Positions 1 to 9,536 of a stretch of DNA of 64,000 nucleotides are shown here, piece by piece. The stretch is from Anaerolineaceae bacterium. GTDB lineage: Bacteria; Chloroflexota; Anaerolineae; Anaerolineales; Anaerolineaceae. Location: positions 55,977-119,976 of the forward strand of contig DUMZ01000017.1 in the NCBI GenBank assembly GCA_012839565.1, written 5' to 3'. Under the pieces are notes generated by a model, which saw nothing but the letters and a program-made list of their open reading frames with translations, made no database searches and was not told the DNA's origin. Within the stretch, counting starts at the first letter, position 1; each line of letters opens with the position of its first letter. Position numbers and translations under genes: made by a program.

Positions 1-1776
1 CACGAGTTCGTGGTCAGGTGTCATCATGCCTGGGTGTTTGTGATTGATCGCTTTTGCAATATCAAGCGCGCTGAGCTGGGGTGAATGGAGAAATTCCTGA
101 CGAATGATTCCTTCAACGTTATCCGCCAGAGTGCTGAAATATTCAGGTGGACTTGCCAGCCAGTATGTGCCCGTATCGGTTGACACGCCCGGGCTGAAAC
201 GATGAAATAAGCTTGGGTCGGTGAAAACAGGGTCTAAATCTTCCTGGGTTTTGTTGATTGGTGGGTTTGCCTGTGTCGCATCCTGGTTGAAGAGTAAGCC
301 CCGTGTCTGCAGGCCAAGAATCATTTGGGTGAAAAGCCGCATATAGCCAGAAGGCTCGCCCCAGTTACTTAGAAAGTCTGTGGCAATTTCGCGGGCGGCA
401 TCGCGAACTTTGTTTATCGAATATTGTGTAAGCTGGCTGGGTGAAAACTTCCAAACCGTTTGTAATATATTCACGCCACCCGAACAAGCTGCCGTGCGCA
501 GGCTGAATCCAGCGCTTTGCGCGGCTTTAACTGATGCCAGCAAAAAGAGCGGGTCAAGTTCGGAAACCTGGAGCAGAATAGGGGCTGCCGGGCGTACGAG
601 ATACTTTAACCGTGCCAGAACTTTTTCCAGGGCGGTCGCGTGCCAGGTCCAGTCATAGCGTTGCTTGAGCAAACTGTTGCGCAGGGTTTTAACGCCTTCT
701 TTGCCCCAAAGCCAGCCACTCCACAAACCAGACAGATTCCACCAGGCTTGATTGCGGCGTGGTAGATTGGCGTAGATGGTCTCAATCTGCCTGGGGTCAG
801 GTTTTGGGTCAAGTTCTCTAAGGCGTCCTTCAAAAAGGCAGATACCACCGGATTGGGGGAGTTTTTCCGGATAATAGCGTAATGTGATGGCTTTTTCCTG
901 ACTTGCCCAAAGATGACAGGCGTTTTCCAGACTGTGCCAAAGATTGAATTCCTGATAAACAGGCGGGCACAAGAGCTGGCGGGGACGGTTGCGTCCCATA
1001 GGGTATGCCCAAAGCTGGTTGCCACCGTCCGCGGCACTGAGAAAGAGCGCTTGCATCAGCATTTTTTGACGACTCGAAAATTCCTGTGAAGAAATCTGAG
1101 TGAGAATGCTCAAAAGCAAATTGAGCGAGCGGTCGGTGTAATAACTGACGACATCTTCCATCACAGCGCGGAGCGGGTCCGTTGGTGGGGCGATTTTTTC
1201 AAGCGCCAGGGCACGACTCATCGCCACGGGTGGAAGCGGGGGCAGGCTTTTATGGTGCTCATCTGTTAGCTCAAGTTCTGTTGTGTGACCGCACACCTTG
1301 CATTTGCCTGTCGCCTGGCTGGGCTGTTTTTGGTTTTCGTGCCAGATATAGCGTTCCACTTCAAAGGATTTTGCCTTGGTGTTGTCAGCGTGACTGGCGC
1401 AATCGGGCACCGGACAAGGCAAATGATATTGACTCTGAATGTGTTCAATGAGGCTTTGTCCGCTCAGAGATTTGCTTTTACCGAGTAAAGTCAGGGCGGC
1501 TTGCATTTCATCCAGTGTTGGGGCGGTGGCGAGTACTTTGATGATAAAAGCTGAAACAGGATTATTGGCGGTAACGAGCACGCGGTAGCCAGCGTGGGCA
1601 ATTTCCAGTACGGAAAAAGGCGACTGACCAAATGGGTCCAGAACCCACGAACCGGGCGCGGCATAATTATTCAGCCAGCGACTCGCCATGCCATCATGCC
1701 ACGGTGGTAAAAAACGTTCCAGTGGCAAATCAGTTCGGGGTGTATCCGGTTGTACATGACCCACAACGAAGGGCAT
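1..1776 (-). CDS. DNA-methylase-like protein with a Cys cluster, truncated by the window edge
   Basis: An open frame of 592 codons runs off the left edge, so the C-terminus is missing. The ATG at 1776 follows a good ribosome site (GGAGAG, 8 nt upstream); an in-frame ATG at 1812 is a weaker alternative. Residues about 50-75 hold VLDPFG, followed by a VLTANNPVSAF stretch, which resembles motif I and the SAM pocket of N4/N6 DNA methylases, but the usual glycine-rich loop is altered. A CPVPDC...CKVCG cluster around residues 120-165 could bind zinc, as in zinc-ribbon DNA methylases. A later segment (LARLKYLVRPAAPILLQVSE) resembles the strand-helix following the catalytic motif, yet I found no DPPY/NPPY. 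It is therefore a methylase-fold protein that may be inactive. The stop of the alpha-glucosidase lies 63 bp upstream on the same strand, so the two may be co-transcribed. Confidence 0.6.
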   Translation of the reverse strand, partial: MPFVVGHVQPDTPRTDLPLERFLPPWHDGMASRWLNNYAAPGSWVLDPFGQSPFSVLEIAHAGYRVLVTANNPVSAFIIKVLATAPTLDEMQAALTLLGKSKSLSGQSLIEHIQSQYHLPCPVPDCASHADNTKAKSFEVERYIWHENQKQPSQATGKCKVCGHTTELELTDEHHKSLPPLPPVAMSRALALEKIAPPTDPLRAVMEDVVSYYTDRSLNLLLSILTQISSQEFSSRQKMLMQALFLSAADGGNQLWAYPMGRNRPRQLLCPPVYQEFNLWHSLENACHLWASQEKAITLRYYPEKLPQSGGICLFEGRLRELDPKPDPRQIETIYANLPRRNQAWWNLSGLWSGWLWGKEGVKTLRNSLLKQRYDWTWHATALEKVLARLKYLVRPAAPILLQVSELDPLFLLASVKAAQSAGFSLRTAACSGGVNILQTVWKFSPSQLTQYSINKVRDAAREIATDFLSNWGEPSGYMRLFTQMILGLQTRGLLFNQDATQANPPINKTQEDLDPVFTDPSLFHRFSPGVSTDTGTYWLASPPEYFSTLADNVEGIIRQEFLHSPQLSALDIAKAINHKHPGMMTPDHELV

Positions 1777-1839
1777 TTCGAAAGCTCTCCAATGGGTTCG
1801 TGGGTTGTACATATGACCTAACTCAAACGTTTCCTGTCT

Positions 1840-3453
1840 TTAAAGTGCCAGTCGCGAGACCAAAATTGCCATGCCATAAGCGGGCAGGCTCACACTTGTT
1901 TCGCTCATATGGCTGGTGATGGAGTCATTGCCGTTGAATACCATATCCCATTCATTGACTTCCTTGATGGGTAGTTCAAACTGCTGAATATCCCTTGAAA
2001 AGTTGAGAATGACCAAACTTGTTTCTTCGGGCAAGCGACGCAGGTAAACCAGCAGGTATTGGTTGTCAACTGGAATGAGCTGGATATCGCCCGCGTGCAG
2101 GCTGCGGTGCTTGCGACGGACTCGAATGAGTGCTTTGTAAAAATTCAAGAGCGATGCTGGGCTGGATTGCTGATTGGCAACATTGCGCACCGTGTGATTC
2201 GGGTGCACGGGCAGCCAGGATTTGCCGGTACCAAAGCCGGCGTTGACCGTAGCGTTCCATTGCATTGGCGAACGGCAACCATCGCGACCCTTGTAAAAGG
2301 GCCAGTAACGCTTGCCAGGTGGGTCCTGGATGTCTTTTCGGGCGACTTTGATATCGCGCATACCGATTTCTTCACCATAATATATATAGGGCGTGCCTCT
2401 GACGGTGAGCAGCATGGTTGCCAGGAGCTTCAAACGACTGTCATCTTCGTTGTTGGTGTAACGGGTTGCAGAGCGGGGCACGTCGTGATTGTTAAAGAAG
2501 TAATTTGGCCAGGCCTCATCGCCATGGAGCGCGTCCCAGTATTGAATGGCGGTGCCGAAAGCTTTGGCGTTCCAGGGTCTGGATGCAAAGTTGAAGTCGA
2601 AAGTGGCATGGAAGCGGTCCTTGCCAACAAAAGTGCGCGCGTAAGTTGACCCTTCCAAAAATGTTTCGCCAACCACGTAGCGTTCGGGATATTCATCCAG
2701 AATGGAGCGAATTTCCTTGACCACATCCATCATTTCGGGCTGTGATTTGTCGTAAATGTGCTCGTAGGCTTCAAAAGGCCGGCGGGCAAGCCCTTTTTTG
2801 CGGGGATTGTCGCGCAGCTTGGCGTCTTTGTAGTAAGCGTTGAAGACATCAAGGCGGAAACCATCCACGCCTTTGTCGAGCCAGTATCTGAAAATCTTCA
2901 TGACCATGGCACGGACTTCAGGGTTGCGCCAGTTTAGATCGGGTTGGTACTTCTCGAACATGTGGAAGTAGTACTTATTAAGGTAGCGGTCGTATTCCCA
3001 GCCTGGTCCGCCAAAGTGCGAGAGCCAGTTATTGGGTGGGCCGCCATCAGGGGCCGGGTCGCGCCAAAGGTACCAGTCATGGTAGGGGTTATCTGGCGAT
3101 TTGCGGGATTCAACAAACCAGCGGTGTTGGTCTGAAGTGTGGTTGAGCACCAGGTCCATGATGATATGCAAATCGCGTTTGTGGGCTTCGGCGATTAAGT
3201 GGTCGAAGTCTTGCAGATTGCCGTATTTGGGGTCAATAGTCAGGTAATCGGCGACGTCGTAGCCAAAATCTTTATCGGGAGATGGGTATATGGGCGACAG
3301 CCAAATGGCATCAACACCGAGATCCTTGATATAGTCAAGAGAATCAATGATGCCAGCAAGGTCGCCAATACCATCGGCGTTCGTATCTTTGAATGAGCGG
3401 GGATAAATTTGGTAGATAATGCCATCTTTCCACCATAAGCGTTTCTTTTCCAT
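1840..3453 (-). CDS. Alpha-glucosidase / oligo-1,6-glucosidase, GH13
   Basis: 537 residues, the full length of cytoplasmic GH13 exo-glucosidases, with no signal peptide. It hydrolyses terminal alpha-glucosidic bonds in short malto- or isomalto-oligosaccharides. Conserved GH13 regions are visible: IYQIYPRSF at the N-terminus, LVLNHTSDQH (region I), GFRLDVFN with nucleophile Asp202, VVGETF with acid/base Glu263, and FFNNHDVPR with Asp324. A QPDLNW motif near residue 170 fits the oligo-1,6-glucosidase/alpha-glucosidase group. The start has a strong Shine-Dalgarno (GGAGGTGA, 6 nt upstream) and a good promoter sits at 3485-3512. The exact substrate bond (alpha-1,4 or alpha-1,6) cannot be read from sequence. 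It probably works with the exported amylase at 16.9 kb: the lipoprotein releases oligosaccharides outside and this enzyme finishes them inside. Confidence 0.9.
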   Translation of the reverse strand: MEKKRLWWKDGIIYQIYPRSFKDTNADGIGDLAGIIDSLDYIKDLGVDAIWLSPIYPSPDKDFGYDVADYLTIDPKYGNLQDFDHLIAEAHKRDLHIIMDLVLNHTSDQHRWFVESRKSPDNPYHDWYLWRDPAPDGGPPNNWLSHFGGPGWEYDRYLNKYYFHMFEKYQPDLNWRNPEVRAMVMKIFRYWLDKGVDGFRLDVFNAYYKDAKLRDNPRKKGLARRPFEAYEHIYDKSQPEMMDVVKEIRSILDEYPERYVVGETFLEGSTYARTFVGKDRFHATFDFNFASRPWNAKAFGTAIQYWDALHGDEAWPNYFFNNHDVPRSATRYTNNEDDSRLKLLATMLLTVRGTPYIYYGEEIGMRDIKVARKDIQDPPGKRYWPFYKGRDGCRSPMQWNATVNAGFGTGKSWLPVHPNHTVRNVANQQSSPASLLNFYKALIRVRRKHRSLHAGDIQLIPVDNQYLLVYLRRLPEETSLVILNFSRDIQQFELPIKEVNEWDMVFNGNDSITSHMSETSVSLPAYGMAILVSRLAL

Positions 3454-3484
3454 GGGAATATCACCTCCAAATGCGATTAAGCTA

Positions 3485-3512
3485 ATTATACGTTATTGTG
3501 TGCAATTCTCAA
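3485..3512 (-). promoter_or_regulatory. Sigma-70-type promoter for the alpha-glucosidase gene
   Basis: On the minus strand TTGAGA (3512-3507) and TATAAT (3490-3485) are 16 bp apart. Transcription would start near 3478, giving a leader of about 25 nt carrying the GGAGGTGA ribosome site. Confidence 0.65.
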
Positions 3513-3732
3513 TCTAAAAACCGAAGGCTTTGGAGTTTGTTTTTGGTCAGACTCTGTGCAGGGTTTGATTAAGAAAAATCTGCGCCATAAACTCTCATGT
3601 AAGCCTTCATTTTGGCACAATGCTTGCAATATAAATATTGGAAAAAGTATTTCGACAGTTTTGCTTTTAAAGAAATGGAGGTTGCATAAAATCGATTAAA
3701 TATTACGAACTTGAGTGAAATTAATCAGCTTA

Positions 3733-3741
3733 TGGTATGAT
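3733..3741 (+). promoter_or_regulatory. Extended -10 promoter candidate for the subtilase
   Basis: TGGTATGAT has the TGn extension and a 5/6 -10 match; the upstream -35 candidate TTGAGT (3711-3716) is at a long 19-bp spacing. It would give a 5' leader of roughly 120 nt. Confidence 0.35.
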
Positions 3742-3870
3742 TAAAACCAAATGGGCTTAAAAAACCTTTCTGAAAACCGGAAAATAAGAGCTTCAAATGG
3801 TTTAAATCGATTAATGAAAGTATCAGGTATCATTGATACGGTAGTTACATATTTAAAAGGAGTAACAAAT

Positions 3871-6800
3871 ATGAAAAAATTAGTATCCAAAGTAGTTAGT
3901 TTACTACTGCTCGCCGCTTTGTTGGTGAGCCCAGTGGTTGCTGCCGCTCCCGAGCGTGTAGTGCCACCAACCGATGAGTTCGGCTTAAGCGCCGAAGATG
4001 AATTGTGGCTTGAAACAGCTCGCATGGCGGACAGCTTTACTGTCCAACTCAAAGAGCCATCACTCGCCACCTATGAAGGCAGCAATGCGCTGTTCGCCAT
4101 GCCCGCACGTACTGAGCGTGGCAAGTTGGATTTCGAGGCACCTGAAACAATCGCCTACCTTGACTACATCAACAGCAAATTAGATGCTTTCATTAGCGAT
4201 GCTGAAACTGTGCTTGGCCGTGAACTGGAAGTGCTCTATCGCTACGATGTCGTTCTCAACGGTTTTTCAGCTAAGATGAGTCTCGAAGAAGCTGCTCAGC
4301 TTCGCCAGTTGCCTGAAGTTCTTGAAGTTTATCCTGATGAAATCTGGCAAATTGATACCGACGTTAGCCCTGCATTTATCGGTATTGACCAAATCTGGAA
4401 TGGGAACGCTGTTCCTGGTGATGCCGGCGCGAAGGGTGCAGGCACCATCGTCGGTATTATCGACACCGGTATCAACATGACCCATCCCAGCTTCCAGCAA
4501 ACCACGCCCTTGGATCCCTACGTGTATCCCGCACCTGCTGGTGGCTTCAAAGGTCTTTGTAAGACTGATCCTGCTGGTCATGTTTGTAACAACAAACTGA
4601 TTGGTGTTTGGGACATGCTCAACAACAATAATGGACATGATCAACTCGACCATGGTTCTCATACCGCGGGTACTGCCGCCGGTAACAGAGTTCAAATCAA
4701 TTACAATGGTGCTTCTGTTGTCATTTCCGGTATGGCACCAAATGCTCAGGTTCTTTCCTACAAAGTTTGTAGCTCAAGTGGATGTCCTTCCAGTGCTTCA
4801 ACCGCCGCGGTCAACCAAGCTATTATCGATGGCGCCGATGCGCTTAACTTCTCCATTGGCCCAACCAGTGGTCCTGCGCGTAGCCCATGGATGGATACAA
4901 CCGAAAAAGCTTTCCTTGAAGCCTTCAAAGTTGGCGTTTCAACAGCTACTTCAGCAGGTAACTCTGGTCCTGGTGCTTCCACCATTTACAAGACTCCACC
5001 ATGGGCAGCTGTGGTTGGTAATACCGGACATGGTCGTATCTTTGGTTACCCTGTAACGATTAATCCTGCCAGTGATAACTTAGGATCAGTTGCTTTGTAT
5101 GCGTCTGATGATCTCTCTCCTGCACTTACCCAAGATCTGACGAATAAAGACTTGGTTTGGGGTGGCAGCTCAAACAACAAATTGGGTTGTGATCCCTGGG
5201 CAGCTGGCGCGCTTACCGGTAAGGTCGGTATCGTGCAACGTGGTGACTGTTCCTTTAAAGATAAGCTCCAGAATATGTTCGATGCTGGTGCTGTGTTCGG
5301 TCTCGTTTACAACAACCAACCTGGCGCGCCCATCATTATGGGAACGAATACAGGTTTCGTTAATATGCCCGCGGGTATGATTTCCCTGGAAGATGGCTTG
5401 GCAATGGAAGCTGTCGCTGGTGCTCCAATGAAAGTTACCATTCTCAAGACTGGTACTTCTGGAACCAAACCTGATTGGGGCGATATCATGGCTGACCATA
5501 GTTCACGTGGCCCCGTGACCACCTTCGAAATTTTGCAACCCGACCTGGTTGCCCCTGGTACAAACGTTTTGGCACCATATGGCGGACCAGGTAACGTCAG
5601 TGATTTGATGTCGGGTACCTCCATGGCTGGTCCTCACGTTGCTGGTTCAATGGCGACGATGCGCTCTCTGTTCCCCACATGGAGTCCTGCTGCTATTCGC
5701 TCAGCGATTATTATGACCACTAAAGCTGGTGTAACCCGCGATCATGATATGAGTGTTCCAACTCCCTTCGTTGAAGGTAACGGACGCATTGATATGAGCA
5801 AGGCTGCTTTGAGTGGCTTGGTTATGGAAGTCAGCTATGATGAATACATTGCTGCTAACCCTGCTGATGGCGGTAATCCTCAAACCTTGAACATCCCCAG
5901 CTATCAAAACAGCAACTGTTTGGGTGGTTGTACTTTCGAACGAACGGTTACAAACATCACTAACCTTGACCTCGACTATCAAATCACCATCGACAAAACC
6001 GAAAACGTTGAAATTACCGTACAACCTGCTGGTGGGTTCACTATTCCCGCCGGTGGAACGCAGAAACTGACTGTAACGGTAAAGCCCTCTGTCCTTTCGG
6101 GTGGCGCATGGCAATTTGGCCGAATTATTTTGGAGACCGATGGCATATTTGCCAATGGTAAACCAGTTAGCGCGTCGGCCTTTACGCTGGCAGCTAAGGC
6201 TCCTGCTACGGGTTCAACCCTGCCTTCAGAACTGCGTATTAATACCGCTGAAGCTTCTGGTCAGTATGTGTTCGAAGAAGTCTACAACTCCGAAGCTATT
6301 ACTGCATTCAATACCACGCGCTTTGGTTTAACTCCTGCGACGACTTACAACTTCTCGTTGGCTCAAGATCCTACCAGAGGTGACCCATTTGATGATGTTT
6401 CACAGGTTTGGTATACCACGACCACTTGCCCCACCAACCAGCAACGTATGGTTGTTGAAGTTTTGGAAACCACAGCTACAGATCTGGATGTCTTTGTTGG
6501 TACTGGCAATACTCCTGTTGAAGCTTTGCTAAAAGCTTATTCCGCCAATCCTGGATCAATGGAATATCTGAATATCTTCCAGCCTACATTCAGTGGCACC
6601 TGTTGGATCATGGTCCAAAACTGGGAAGCCTCAGAACCTGGTGTTTCAGATCCTGTCAAACTGGCAGTTGGCTTTGTCCCCAAGACACCTACATCTAACT
6701 ACACGGTTACCGCCCCCAACGCAGTTCCCAAACTGGAACCATTTGATATGACGGTCGAGTTTACTAATCTGCCCTTCTTCGACTCACGCGATGTTTGGTA

Positions 6801-6939
6801 CGGCTGGTTCAGCGTTGGTTCAAGTGCTACCAAGAAAGATGATGTTGGTAAGCTGGACTTCAACGTTTATAAGGGCGCACCCGAAACCCCAGTTCTCGAT
6901 AAGAACATCTACTTCCCGGTTATCTACATAGTTGATTAA
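3871..6939 (+). CDS. Secreted subtilisin-like serine peptidase (S8) with PA insert
   Basis: 1022 residues. The start at 3871 is chosen because AAAAGGAG lies about 8 nt upstream and the protein then opens with a classic signal peptide (MKKLVSKVV, a hydrophobic core, and a PVVAAA cleavage zone near residue 26). A frame extension back to 3751 would bury this. Order of parts: inhibitor I9-like propeptide (about 50-155), S8 catalytic domain with Asp198 (GIIDTG), His261 (HGSHTAG), oxyanion Asn364 (SAGNSGP) and Ser584 (GTSMAGPH), a PA domain inserted at about 435-525 (GKVGIVQRGDCSFKDK), then fibronectin-like beta domains to the C-terminus. No membrane anchor or sorting signal is seen, so it is probably released to break down external protein. 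Codon use is richer in GGT/GCT/GTT than in neighbours, which suggests high expression. A strong terminator follows. Confidence 0.93.
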   Translation: MKKLVSKVVSLLLLAALLVSPVVAAAPERVVPPTDEFGLSAEDELWLETARMADSFTVQLKEPSLATYEGSNALFAMPARTERGKLDFEAPETIAYLDYINSKLDAFISDAETVLGRELEVLYRYDVVLNGFSAKMSLEEAAQLRQLPEVLEVYPDEIWQIDTDVSPAFIGIDQIWNGNAVPGDAGAKGAGTIVGIIDTGINMTHPSFQQTTPLDPYVYPAPAGGFKGLCKTDPAGHVCNNKLIGVWDMLNNNNGHDQLDHGSHTAGTAAGNRVQINYNGASVVISGMAPNAQVLSYKVCSSSGCPSSASTAAVNQAIIDGADALNFSIGPTSGPARSPWMDTTEKAFLEAFKVGVSTATSAGNSGPGASTIYKTPPWAAVVGNTGHGRIFGYPVTINPASDNLGSVALYASDDLSPALTQDLTNKDLVWGGSSNNKLGCDPWAAGALTGKVGIVQRGDCSFKDKLQNMFDAGAVFGLVYNNQPGAPIIMGTNTGFVNMPAGMISLEDGLAMEAVAGAPMKVTILKTGTSGTKPDWGDIMADHSSRGPVTTFEILQPDLVAPGTNVLAPYGGPGNVSDLMSGTSMAGPHVAGSMATMRSLFPTWSPAAIRSAIIMTTKAGVTRDHDMSVPTPFVEGNGRIDMSKAALSGLVMEVSYDEYIAANPADGGNPQTLNIPSYQNSNCLGGCTFERTVTNITNLDLDYQITIDKTENVEITVQPAGGFTIPAGGTQKLTVTVKPSVLSGGAWQFGRIILETDGIFANGKPVSASAFTLAAKAPATGSTLPSELRINTAEASGQYVFEEVYNSEAITAFNTTRFGLTPATTYNFSLAQDPTRGDPFDDVSQVWYTTTTCPTNQQRMVVEVLETTATDLDVFVGTGNTPVEALLKAYSANPGSMEYLNIFQPTFSGTCWIMVQNWEASEPGVSDPVKLAVGFVPKTPTSNYTVTAPNAVPKLEPFDMTVEFTNLPFFDSRDVWYGWFSVGSSATKKDDVGKLDFNVYKGAPETPVLDKNIYFPVIYIVD

Positions 6940-6958
6940 TCCGGAAAACAAACGATCA

Positions 6959-6986
6959 CAGAGAGCCGCAAGGCTCTCTGTTTTTT
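6959..6986 (+). terminator. Rho-independent terminator of the subtilase gene
   Basis: A perfect 9-bp stem (CAGAGAGCC / GGCTCTCTG), a GCAA tetraloop and six T residues lie 20 bp after the stop codon. Confidence 0.9.
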
Positions 6987-7078
6987 AAAGGGGCTGTTGA
7001 CAGACTTTTAGGGTGTTGTCATAAATCTGGATGCTAGCTTAGGCTATATAAGTATGGTGTAAATAATGCGTAAAAAAC

Positions 7079-7107
7079 TTGCATTTTGCCCTGCGGAGTG
7101 GTATTAT
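7079..7107 (+). promoter_or_regulatory. Candidate promoter of the nusA-infB operon
   Basis: TTGCAT (7079-7084) and TATTAT (7102-7107) are 17 bp apart, predicting a start near 7114, just upstream of the leader hairpin. A second candidate, TTGACA (6997-7002) with CATAAA (7020-7025) at 17 bp, lies directly after the subtilase terminator. Confidence 0.45.
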
Positions 7108-7141
7108 CTTAGCCAGTAAGGTTCATACTTTTCGTTGTGAG

Positions 7142-7165
7142 AAGTGGGCGTGTGTCCACTTTTTT
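7142..7165 (+). terminator. Leader terminator/attenuator ahead of nusA
   Basis: AAGTGG (7142-7147) pairs with CCACTT (7156-7161) around an 8-nt loop, followed at once by a T run to 7165. It lies 38 bp before the nusA ATG and downstream of the likely promoter, so it would act inside the operon leader. NusA itself stimulates pausing and termination at such hairpins, so autoregulation is plausible. Confidence 0.6.
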
Positions 7166-7203
7166 GTTAATAAGAACCAGTTTAGTGATGTGGAGAAGTA
7201 AGC

Positions 7204-9108
7204 ATGAAAAGCGAATTTGCTTTAGCCTTCAACGAAATACTTGAAGATAAAGGACTCCCCAGGGAAGTCGTTCTCGAAGCCATTCGGGCTGCGATGGTTT
7301 CTGCGTACCGAAAATCGGTGGGGGCATCAGCAGCACAAGCTATTGAAGTTAAAATTGACTTTGACAAAGGCGATATTACCGTTTTTGCAGAGAAAGAAGT
7401 TACCGATAGCATCTTTGATGAACGAACTGAAGTTCTGCTTGAGGAAGCGCGTAAATTTGACCCAAACTGTGAGTTGGGCGATTTGGTAATGGTGGACAGC
7501 ACGCCGGAAGACTTCGGACGTTATGCCGCACAAACTGCGCGTCAGGGTATCCAACAAAAAATTCGTGATGCCGAACGAGCCATGCAATTTGAGCATTTCA
7601 GCCGACAGGTGGGTGAAGTGACCAACGGTGTGGTGCAAGCGGTGAATGCCAAACAAGCGACCATCGGTCTGGACCTGAAAGCTGAAGGCTTTATGTTGCG
7701 CAAGGATATGATTCCTGGCGAACGTTTTAGAATTCACGACCGCATCCGTGCTTACGTCTATGAAGTTAAAGATTCCCCCAAAGGGCTTGAGATTATGCTT
7801 TCTCGCGCGCATCGTAACTTCTTGCGTCGTTTGCTTGAAAATGAAGTACCTGAAATTTTTCATGGCATTGTTGAAATTCGCTCCATTGCCCGCGAACCTG
7901 GGCAACGCGCCAAGGTGGCCGTTTCGGCAACCCAAATGGGCATTGACCCTGTCGGCGCTTGTGTTGGTCAGCGTGGTGTGCGTATTCAGGCTATTGTGCG
8001 CGAGTTGCACGATGAGAAAATTGATGTCATTGAATGGAGCCCAGACACCGCGGTTTATATAAGCAAAGCCATTAGCCCGGCCCGCGTTGCTGGTGTGTAT
8101 TTGAACCATGGCACTGGCGAAAACAAAACAGCTACCGTGGTTGTTGCTGAAGACCAGCTGAGTCTGGCGATTGGCCGCGAAGGGCAAAATGCTCGCCTTG
8201 CCGCTAAATTAACCGGTTGGCGCATTGATATTATGAGTATTCCCGAAGCCGCCCATCGTGCTTTAAAACAACTCAAAGAGAATGAAGACCTGGCTGAATA
8301 TGCTCAAGCCGAATCTGAAACTATGGTCAAGGTTGAAGAACTTCTCCAAAAGAAAGAAGAAGGCAGACCTTTGGGTCTGGACGATAACACGCTCATTGCC
8401 CGCTTTGTGGACCGCTTTGAACGACGTGGTGAAGAAAAACGCAAGCAAATTGAAGACGAACGCGCTATGGAAATCAAACGCCTGCGCGGTGAAATTGACC
8501 CCAGAGCATTTGAACTCAATCTGTTGGATGTACCACAGATCAAAGAACATATTACGGTACTTTTGCAAGCCGCGGGTCTGGAAACCTTTGGCGATTTGCT
8601 TTTGCAAACGATGCTTGATCCAGACACAATTTTGTCTTACGAGGGCATTGGTCCAAAATCGTTTGAAAATATCATGGAAGCAATCCCCCTGGTTAGCTTC
8701 CCGGAACTCGAAACCGAAGAAGAAACGCTTGCTGAAGAAGAACCTGAACCTGAAGTTGAGCCGGAAATTGAAGAAGAAATTTCCGTTGTCGAGGATGTAG
8801 AAGAACTTGAGCCCGAACCCGAACCTGAACCTGAACCTGAGACAGAGCCGGTATTTGAAGCAGAATTGGAAAAGTTCCTGGACGAAGATGAAGATGAAGA
8901 AGAAAAGACCTTTGCGGAACTCTTTAGTCTTGAATCCAGCAAAATTAAACCGATGCCCGAGGATGATGAAGAATATCTTCTCATGACGGGTGGTAAAAAG
9001 AAGAAATCAAAAAGAAAGAAGGGTTATACCATTGAGTATGATCCTGATGATGACCACACCTTCAAGCAGTTTAGATACCGCGACGAAGATGATTGGGATA
9101 ATTGGTAA
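7204..9108 (+). CDS. nusA: Transcription termination/antitermination factor NusA, with long acidic tail
   Basis: 634 residues. NusA binds RNA polymerase and nascent RNA to modulate pausing, termination and antitermination. The N-terminal polymerase-binding domain ([20 protein letters not shown]), an S1 domain (about 135-200), and two KH domains with the [12 protein letters not shown] and [15 protein letters not shown] loops are all present. After the KH region comes a helix-hairpin-helix-like segment (about 440-500) and then an unusual tail of about 130 residues. The tail is rich in Glu/Pro (repeated EPEP), then has a Lys-rich patch ([12 protein letters not shown]) and an acidic aromatic end. 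The tail is coded by GAA/CCT/GAG repeats. Ribosome site GGAG precedes the ATG. First gene of a translation operon; rimP, its usual upstream partner, is absent. Confidence 0.95.
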   Translation: MKSEFALAFNEILEDKGLPREVVLEAIRAAMVSAYRKSVGASAAQAIEVKIDFDKGDITVFAEKEVTDSIFDERTEVLLEEARKFDPNCELGDLVMVDSTPEDFGRYAAQTARQGIQQKIRDAERAMQFEHFSRQVGEVTNGVVQAVNAKQATIGLDLKAEGFMLRKDMIPGERFRIHDRIRAYVYEVKDSPKGLEIMLSRAHRNFLRRLLENEVPEIFHGIVEIRSIAREPGQRAKVAVSATQMGIDPVGACVGQRGVRIQAIVRELHDEKIDVIEWSPDTAVYISKAISPARVAGVYLNHGTGENKTATVVVAEDQLSLAIGREGQNARLAAKLTGWRIDIMSIPEAAHRALKQLKENEDLAEYAQAESETMVKVEELLQKKEEGRPLGLDDNTLIARFVDRFERRGEEKRKQIEDERAMEIKRLRGEIDPRAFELNLLDVPQIKEHITVLLQAAGLETFGDLLLQTMLDPDTILSYEGIGPKSFENIMEAIPLVSFPELETEEETLAEEEPEPEVEPEIEEEISVVEDVEELEPEPEPEPEPETEPVFEAELEKFLDEDEDEEEKTFAELFSLESSKIKPMPEDDEEYLLMTGGKKKKSKRKKGYTIEYDPDDDHTFKQFRYRDEDDWDNW

Positions 9109-9124
9109 ACCTTAACAGGTAAAG

Positions 9125-9463
9125 GTGGCAACAAAACGCAGTAAAAGGCCTAAGCACATTCCCCAACGTACTTGTGTTGGGTGTCGGCAGGTTTTAGCCA
9201 AGCGGGAGCTCATTCGTTTGGTGAGAACTGAAGACAGTGTGCAGATTGACCCCAGTGGCAAGTTGCCCGGTCGTGGTGCTTATTTGCATGACCGAAAAAG
9301 CTGCTGGGAAACAGGGCTAAAAGGACGTTTAGAAAAAGCTTTGAATGTCAGCATGACGGCGCAAAATAAGTCAGAATTGCGCCAGTTCATGGAAACGCTT
9401 GATGATAATGCTGATGAAATTATTCAAGCGCTTGAAGAAACGTCCGATGCAGAGCTGAGCTAA
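9125..9463 (+). CDS. ylxR: YlxR-family RNA-binding protein
   Basis: 112 residues starting at GTG, 16 bp after nusA. The YlxR (DUF448) signature RTCVGCRQVLAKRELIRLVR is near the N-terminus, followed by GRGAYLHDRKSCWE. The family is small, basic, probably binds nucleic acid, and almost always lies between nusA and infB, as here. The last 40 residues are acidic and not conserved. Its precise role is unresolved in the literature; regulation of transcription or of RNase P has been proposed in other bacteria. Confidence 0.9.
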   Translation: MATKRSKRPKHIPQRTCVGCRQVLAKRELIRLVRTEDSVQIDPSGKLPGRGAYLHDRKSCWETGLKGRLEKALNVSMTAQNKSELRQFMETLDDNADEIIQALEETSDAELS

Positions 9464-9536
9464 TGAGAGAAACAATGTAAAAGTTTTCTTGTGCTCATGC
9501 TCAAACAATGGATGGATTGGAAATTTGGAGGTGAAC

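Larger units (their letters stand above)
3454..3870. other. Divergent intergenic region between alpha-glucosidase and subtilase
   Basis: This 417-bp AT-rich gap holds the minus-strand promoter at 3485-3512 and, toward the subtilase, an extended -10 candidate (TGGTATGAT, 3733-3741). ATCGATTAA occurs twice (near 3691 and 3806). Just before the subtilase ribosome site the segment around 3821-3840 carries GTATCA, GGTATCAT and TGATAC, which can pair in two alternative ways. I saw no known riboswitch consensus and no gene. Confidence 0.5.

Noticed and set aside
3751..3870. 40-codon N-terminal extension of the subtilase frame
   Set aside because: It has no ribosome site and would precede a clear signal peptide that starts at 3871.
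7327..8187. 286-codon minus-strand frame opposite nusA
   Set aside because: Shadow of the S1/KH region of NusA.
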